Assembly: GCF_018866325.1 (NCBI RefSeq)
Contig: NZ_CP076457.1
Span: 7,227,001-7,291,000, forward strand
Length of the DNA stretch: 64,000 bases
Direction of reading: 5' to 3'
Source of the DNA: Streptomyces sp. YPW6
GTDB taxonomy: Bacteria > Actinomycetota > Actinomycetes > Streptomycetales > Streptomycetaceae
Under the pieces are notes generated by a model. It was not told the origin of the DNA, did no database searches, and worked only from the letters and a program-made list of their open reading frames with translations. Shown one piece after another: positions 59,737 through 64,000 of the stretch. Each line of letters begins with the position of its first letter. Within the stretch, counting starts at the first letter, position 1. A program made the translations under genes and the position numbers.

Positions 59737-61044
59737 GTGAACGTCCGCGCGAGCAACGACGAGAACAGCGCACGCACCCCGCACGGCTGGCGCCAGGCGC
59801 TCCTGGCGGTCCTCACCGGTGTGCTGGCCATGGTGGTGACCGCGGCGCTCGGCCTGTGGGCCGCCGGGGCGACCGGGCTGCCAGGCGGAGCCTTCCCGGC
59901 CGTCGTCGCCGCGGTCGTGGTGATGGCGGCGGGCGGCTCGGTCGGGCTGTCCGGCGACGCCGGTTCCCTCGTGGGGACGCAGGCCGACCTCTCGGTCCTG
60001 CCCCTCTCGGTCACCCTGGTCGGCGCACTCCTCGTCGCCCGGGGCTTCCTCCGCCCGCTGCACCACCGGGCTGTCGCCGAAGCCCGCGAGCTGGCGGGCT
60101 GGGCGGGCCGCGTCGCCGCCCTGTGGATCGTCGCGCTGCTCGTCCTCTCGCTGGTCGCCCGGCACACCTTCACCCTCTCGGCCGAGGACCTCACCGGCGG
60201 TGGAGCCGGGGACCTCCTCGGGGAGGACCCGCGGATCGGATTCCGGGCGGAGATCCCCCTCACCCTGGTCCTCGGGCTGCTGTGGCTGGCCGGGGTCCTC
60301 GTGCTGGCCCTGATCGTCTCGCGCGGCGCGCCGCTGCCCGCCCGGCTGCTGCGCTTCCAGGAAGCCGTGCGTCCGGCGGCGTTCGCCATGGTCGCGCTGC
60401 TCCTCGCGTGCGTCGCGCTCGGTGTGATCGCCGGTATCGTCGTGATGATCACGCGCGGGCACCCCGCCGAAACCGCCGCGGTGCTCCTGCTCGGACTGCC
60501 CAACCTGGTCTGGCTCGCGCTCACCCTGGGCCTCGGCGCCTCCTGGGAGGGCAAGGTCGAAGGCCCCTTCGGGCTGCCCGTGCCCCAGGTGCTCGACACC
60601 GTCCTGCGCACCCCGGATCTCTCCACCCTGAACCTGAGCACCCTGGCCGAACAGGACGGGCGTGTCCGCTGGCTCGTGGTCGTCGTCGCCGTGCTGGTGT
60701 CGGCCGCCGCGTTCCTGATGGCGGCCCGGTCGCCCGCCCGGACGCGCCTGTGGCAGCACGCGGTCCACATGGCGGTGGCGCTCACCCTGACCGTGCTGTT
60801 CATCTGCCTCGCCGCCCGGATCTCGGCCCACTACGGGCTGTCCCTGCTGGGCCTCGGGGATCTGGGCGGGGCACTCGGCGGTGAGGTGGCGCTGCGTCCG
60901 CGACTGTGGACGGCGCTCGGGTTCGCGGTGCTGTGGGGTCTGGTCACCGGCTTCCTCGGCGGCCTCGCGGCCACCCGGGTGCACCGGCGCGGCGAGGTCG
61001 TGGAGCCGGATCCGGGCCGACGGCCTCCCGGGGCCGGGACCTGA
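59737..61044 (+). CDS. Streptophobe family membrane protein
   Basis: 435 residues from GTG 59737. At least eight long hydrophobic helices are visible (for example ALLAVLTGVLAMVVTAALGLWAA in part, LVLGLLWLAGVLVLALIV and AFAMVALLLACVALGVIAG). The arrangement fits the streptophobe family, multi-pass proteins mostly found in Streptomyces; their role is unknown. It is convergent with the kinase at 61064 after only 19 bp. Confidence 0.78.
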   Translation: MNVRASNDENSARTPHGWRQALLAVLTGVLAMVVTAALGLWAAGATGLPGGAFPAVVAAVVVMAAGGSVGLSGDAGSLVGTQADLSVLPLSVTLVGALLVARGFLRPLHHRAVAEARELAGWAGRVAALWIVALLVLSLVARHTFTLSAEDLTGGGAGDLLGEDPRIGFRAEIPLTLVLGLLWLAGVLVLALIVSRGAPLPARLLRFQEAVRPAAFAMVALLLACVALGVIAGIVVMITRGHPAETAAVLLLGLPNLVWLALTLGLGASWEGKVEGPFGLPVPQVLDTVLRTPDLSTLNLSTLAEQDGRVRWLVVVVAVLVSAAAFLMAARSPARTRLWQHAVHMAVALTLTVLFICLAARISAHYGLSLLGLGDLGGALGGEVALRPRLWTALGFAVLWGLVTGFLGGLAATRVHRRGEVVEPDPGRRPPGAGT

Positions 61045-61063
61045 ACGCGCGCCGCTGCCGCGC

Positions 61064-62080
61064 TCAGCCCCTTCCCGGGAACACCGGGGCGGCCCAGCGC
61101 GGCGGGGCGGGTGGCGGTTCCGGTCCGGCCGGCCCGGAACCGGCCGGTGCGTCCACCCGGGTCGGCGGGTGCTCGCCGGGTCCGATGCCCGCCGCCGCGG
61201 CCCGCAGGGCGGCGACGAACCGCAGGCAGGTCTCGTACCGGTCCTCCGGCGACTTGGCGAGCGCCTTCGCCAGTACGCCGTCGACGGTGACGGGCAGTCC
61301 GGGCCGCAGCCCGCTCGGCGGGGTGGGCGGGTCGTACTGGTGGGCCCAGAGCAGCGCCATGTCGTCGTCCCGCCGGAAGGGCGGAGCTCCGGTCAGGCTC
61401 TCCTGGACGACGCAGGCGAGGCTGTACACGTCGCACCGCCCGTCCACCGGACGACCGGAGATCTGCTCCGGCGCCACGTAGTCGAGAGTGCCGACGAACT
61501 GGCCGACCGTGGTGAACCCGGTCAGCGACAGCGACTTCTTCGTCAGCCCGAAGTCCGTCAGGTACACGTGCTCGGGATGGTCGCTGTCGGTGCCCGCCGC
61601 CACCAGGATGTTGCCCGGCTTCACGTCCCGGTGCACCAGGTCGTGGTCGTGGGCCGCGTCGAGCGCGGACGCGACCTGGGCGGCGATCCGGACGGCGGCC
61701 GTCAGGTCCAACGGCCCGCGCCGGTCGATCAGGACGCGCAGATCCGCACCCGCGACGAAGCGCATGGCGATGTAGAGCAGCCCCTCCGTCTCCCCCGCCT
61801 CGAACACCGGCACGATGTGGGGGTGGTCGATCGCGGCCGCGACCCGGGACTCGTGCGTGAAACGCTGCCGGAAGGTGTCGTTGCGGGCCAGCTCGGGGGC
61901 GAGCAGCTTCAGCGCGACGGTCCGGTCCAGTCGCAGGTCCTTGGCGCGGTAGACGACGGCCATGCCGCCGCGGCCGATCTCGGCCTCCACGAGATAGCCC
62001 GCGATCCGCTTTCCCACGAGATCGTCCTCGCGACCGGTGGGCACCGAGGCATCGTGCGACGGGGGAGGCGGCGGCGCCAT
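61064..62080 (-). CDS. Ser/Thr protein kinase (PknB-like, soluble)
   Basis: 338 residues. The kinase domain is complete: glycine loop EIGRGGMAVVYRAKD, ATP-binding Lys in VALKLLAPE, catalytic HRDVKPGN, DFG (LTDFGLTKK) and APE (YVAPEQISG). The activation segment is rich in Thr/Ser (SLSLTGFTTVGQFVGT), likely autophosphorylation sites. No transmembrane helix or PASTA repeats follow; the C-terminus is a short Pro-rich tail. It starts 6 bp after the repeat gene upstream and forms an operon with it and the ABC transporter. Confidence 0.92.
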   Translation of the reverse strand: MAPPPPPSHDASVPTGREDDLVGKRIAGYLVEAEIGRGGMAVVYRAKDLRLDRTVALKLLAPELARNDTFRQRFTHESRVAAAIDHPHIVPVFEAGETEGLLYIAMRFVAGADLRVLIDRRGPLDLTAAVRIAAQVASALDAAHDHDLVHRDVKPGNILVAAGTDSDHPEHVYLTDFGLTKKSLSLTGFTTVGQFVGTLDYVAPEQISGRPVDGRCDVYSLACVVQESLTGAPPFRRDDDMALLWAHQYDPPTPPSGLRPGLPVTVDGVLAKALAKSPEDRYETCLRFVAALRAAAAGIGPGEHPPTRVDAPAGSGPAGPEPPPAPPRWAAPVFPGRG

Positions 62081-62086
62081 CGCCCG

Positions 62087-62956
62087 TCACCGCCCCGCAT
62101 CGGCCGACGGCCCGCCGCCGGCGGGTCCGTCGGGCCCGGCGAGGGGGATCGCCCGGGTGGGTTCGGGGGCCTCGGGCGTCACCACGCGGGTGGGTTCGGG
62201 GCGGTCGGGTGCGGCTGCACGGGTGGGTTCGGGGTCGTCGGGCGTGGCTATGCGGGTGGGTTCGGGTCCTTCGGGGGGCACGAAGCGGGTTGCCTCCGGC
62301 GCTTCGGACGTGACCACGCGGGTGGGCTCGGGGCGGTCGGGTGTGACCACGCGGGTGGGTTCGGGGCCGTCGGGCGGGACCGCACCTACCGGCTCCGGTT
62401 CCTCGCCGGTTGCCGCCGGAGACGGCGCGGGGGCGTCCGTCTCCCCGGATGCCGGCGCCGCCACTCCCGGGCCGGCCTCCGCCGCGTACGTGCTCAGCCG
62501 GTCCCCGTCGCAGTAGACCCACCGCTCGTGCTCGGCGTCGTACAGCCAGACCGACTCCCCGTCCACCACCATCCCGACCCGCAGCCCCCGGGTCCGCTGC
62601 CGGAAGCCCTCCCCGTCGCTGCGGCCCTCGGCCAGGTCCTGGGCGGCCCGGCGGTACCGGCTCAGCGACTCCTCCACCCTGGCCAGCAGCGGTCGTGGGT
62701 CCGCGGTGCGGGCGAGCGGCGCCCCGGGGGCCGGGGGCGTCCGCGGTACGGAGACGAGGAGGCGGCCGTCGACCCAGGCCGACCAGCCGTTGGAGCAGGC
62801 GACGTACGCCCAGTCACCGCGCCGGTCCCGCACCTCCACGGGCAGCAGTGCGTCCAGCGGATCGGTGGGACGGGCGACGTCCGGGGACTCCCACGCGGGC
62901 AGCCCGTCCGGCGGGACGACGTGCGTGGGGCGGAACTCCGGGGTCGGGGTCGCCAT
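62087..62956 (-). CDS. Protein with Thr-rich 11-residue repeats, in the kinase/ABC operon
   Basis: 289 residues from ATG 62956. The N-terminal part is SH3-like (VEVRDRRGDWAYVACSNGW) and the middle region (RVGMVVDGESVWLYDAEH) is also beta-rich. Residues about 186-273 are eight 11-residue units of the PEPTRVVTPD type. Each usual unit has one or two Thr in a TR-V-V-TP setting, plausible sites for the kinase encoded 6 bp downstream. It has no membrane segment. It lies 9 bp after the ABC transporter gene. Not a named family to me. Confidence 0.75.
   Translation of the reverse strand: MATPTPEFRPTHVVPPDGLPAWESPDVARPTDPLDALLPVEVRDRRGDWAYVACSNGWSAWVDGRLLVSVPRTPPAPGAPLARTADPRPLLARVEESLSRYRRAAQDLAEGRSDGEGFRQRTRGLRVGMVVDGESVWLYDAEHERWVYCDGDRLSTYAAEAGPGVAAPASGETDAPAPSPAATGEEPEPVGAVPPDGPEPTRVVTPDRPEPTRVVTSEAPEATRFVPPEGPEPTRIATPDDPEPTRAAAPDRPEPTRVVTPEAPEPTRAIPLAGPDGPAGGGPSADAGR
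62138..62401 (-). repeat. 33-bp in-frame tandem repeat encoding PEPTR-type units
   Basis: Eight units of 33 bp inside the gene at 62087-62956, such as GPEPTRVVTPD, RPEPTRVVTSE, GPEPTRIATPD and RPEPTRVVTPE. The leftmost in the protein (EPEPVGAVPPD) is degenerate. Units vary in sequence but keep PEPTR. Confidence 0.75.
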
Positions 62957-62965
62957 GGAACCACC

Positions 62966-64000
62966 TCACTTCCGCATGACCGCGGGTTCGTGCCGCCTCA
63001 GCAGTTTCGCGACCACGTATCCGAAGACGAGCGAGAGGACGACCATCATGCCCATGTTGAGCAGCCAGATCCCCGCCGAGTGCTCGAAGAGCGGATCGGA
63101 GGTCAGCTCGCCCGGCACGATCCGGGCCAGATCGATCGTCCCGGCCATCGCGCCCAGCGCCCATCGCGACGGCACCAGCCAGGACAACTGCTCGACGCCC
63201 GGGACACCGTGCAGCTTGAGCAGCGCGCCGCAGAAGACGACCTGGACGATCGCGAGGAGGACGAGCAGCGGCATCGTCACCTCCTCCTTGCGCACCAGTG
63301 CGGAGACCAGCAGGCCGAGCATCATCGCGGTGAAGGACAGCAGGGCCACGGCCAGCGTGATCTCCACGAGCGGTGGCAGGAACACCCCTTCGCCGCCGGG
63401 CGCTCCGAGATCGACGCCCACCAGGCCCACCAGGGTCAGCACCACGGCCTGGAGGACGGTGATGGTCCCGAGCACCACGATCTTCGACATGAGGTACGCG
63501 GATCTGGACAGGCCGACGGCTCTCTCGCGCTGGTAGATCACCCGTTCCTTGACCAACTCCCGTACCGCGTTGGCCGCTCCGGTCAGCACTCCGCCCACGC
63601 ACAGGATCAGCAGGGCGTTCATCGCCGTCTCCTGGGTGAGCCGGCTGCCCGCCAGTGCGCGGGCCATGGCGCCCATGACGAACGGCAGCGCGATCATGAT
63701 GATCAGGAACGTCCGGTCCGCACTCAGCGCGGAGGCGTACCGGCGCACCAGGGTGCGCAGTTGCGCACCCCAGGAGCGGGTCTTCGGCGGAGGCGCGACC
63801 AGTGCTCCGGGCGCGGCGGCCGGCAGATGCGGCTGGGCCGTGGCGTTGTCGATGTACTGACGGCGGAAGGGCGATCCGGCGTAGGTGCTCGCCCAGTCGC
63901 GACCGCGGTCGTTCTCGAACGCCTCGAACGCCTCCGGCCACTCCTCGAAACCGAAGAAGGCGAGAGCGTCCTCGGGCGGGCCGTAGTAGGCGATGCGTCC
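62966..64000 (-). CDS. ABCG-type ABC transporter, C-terminal part (cut by the right window edge)
   Basis: 345 codons are present, open at base 64000. The first residues (GRIAYYGPPEDALAFFGFEEW) are the end of an ABCG/White-type ATPase domain. An ABC2-type membrane domain follows, with helices including FLIIMIALPFVMGAMARALAG, MNALLILCVGGVLTGAANAV and LEVTLAVALLSFTAMMLGLLV-like segments. Ser/Thr kinase and Thr-repeat genes follow within 9 and 6 bp. In mycobacteria Rv1747, an FHA-ABC transporter, is paired with kinase PknF in the same way, so an N-terminal FHA domain upstream of this window is a prediction, not something seen here. Confidence 0.85.
   Translation of the reverse strand, partial: GRIAYYGPPEDALAFFGFEEWPEAFEAFENDRGRDWASTYAGSPFRRQYIDNATAQPHLPAAAPGALVAPPPKTRSWGAQLRTLVRRYASALSADRTFLIIMIALPFVMGAMARALAGSRLTQETAMNALLILCVGGVLTGAANAVRELVKERVIYQRERAVGLSRSAYLMSKIVVLGTITVLQAVVLTLVGLVGVDLGAPGGEGVFLPPLVEITLAVALLSFTAMMLGLLVSALVRKEEVTMPLLVLLAIVQVVFCGALLKLHGVPGVEQLSWLVPSRWALGAMAGTIDLARIVPGELTSDPLFEHSAGIWLLNMGMMVVLSLVFGYVVAKLLRRHEPAVMRK

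Noticed and set aside
1..64000. tRNA, rRNA, CRISPR array or riboswitch
   Set aside because: No cloverleaf with a matching acceptor stem, no rRNA stretch, no regularly spaced repeats and no known riboswitch core was seen by eye. A covariance-model search would be decisive.

Overview
The window looks like chromosomal DNA of a Streptomyces or very close relative. It is very GC-rich, with strong G/C preference at third codon positions. It carries a WhiB-like protein, an XRE/DUF5753 regulator next to an anti-sigma-type ATPase, a streptophobe-like membrane protein, DUF574 and Rv1733c-type proteins, and rare TTA (bldA-type) codons in a few genes. No rRNA, tRNA or CRISPR array was seen. Both ends cut genes: a ROK sugar kinase on the left and an ABCG-type transporter on the right.

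Layout. 1-7.5 kb: end of a ROK kinase, a small Cys-motif protein, a dead IS5-type element, a P-loop/Nudix fusion, an MBL hydrolase, an M20 peptidase and a geranylgeranyl-reductase-like flavoprotein, with three copies of a MITE-like intergenic repeat. 7.5-19.7 kb: an F420-type nitroreductase divergent from a TetR regulator with paired operators, a mycothiol-dependent enzyme, a ROK regulator, an anti-sigma-type ATPase, a Cds1-like PLP enzyme, two SRPBCC proteins, an SDR/DUF2867 protein, a frameshifted sigma-like membrane protein and a DeoR regulator. 19.9-26.2 kb: a membrane hydrolase with a TTA codon, a beta-helix/AAA fusion, an Rv1733c-like protein and a Pro/Gln-rich DUF6643-like protein.

26.7-31.8 kb is the most unusual part. 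A minus-strand operon with a near-consensus promoter starts with a 51-residue peptide gene. The peptide has a short leader and a C-terminal repeat (KNGCISAAP, KNGCISAAP, KAGCIS). It is followed by a PaaK/CapK-like adenylate-forming enzyme and a small GRDP-like protein. This resembles a RiPP-type (ribosomally made, modified peptide) system of a kind I do not recognise. Divergent from it is a three-gene operon: a small membrane protein with three TTA codons in its first 25 codons, translationally coupled to a histidine kinase, then an OmpR-type regulator.

31.9-51.3 kb: two carbonic anhydrase/SulP bicarbonate modules in opposite orientation about 15 kb apart, with a tandem TerD protein, an HpnB-like glycosyltransferase, a racemase, a secreted lamin-tail protein, Lnt, a Nudix hydrolase, a secreted ceramidase, an MHS-type transporter and methyltransferases between them. 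51.4-64 kb: an ABC exporter whose promoter carries a SoxR-like box in a 19-bp spacer, RNase HI with a zinc-ribbon tail, a regulatory block (anti-sigma ATPase, XRE regulator, PP2C phosphatase, WhiB), a DUF6777-like protein, a streptophobe protein, and a tight operon of ABC transporter, Thr-rich repeat protein and Ser/Thr kinase.
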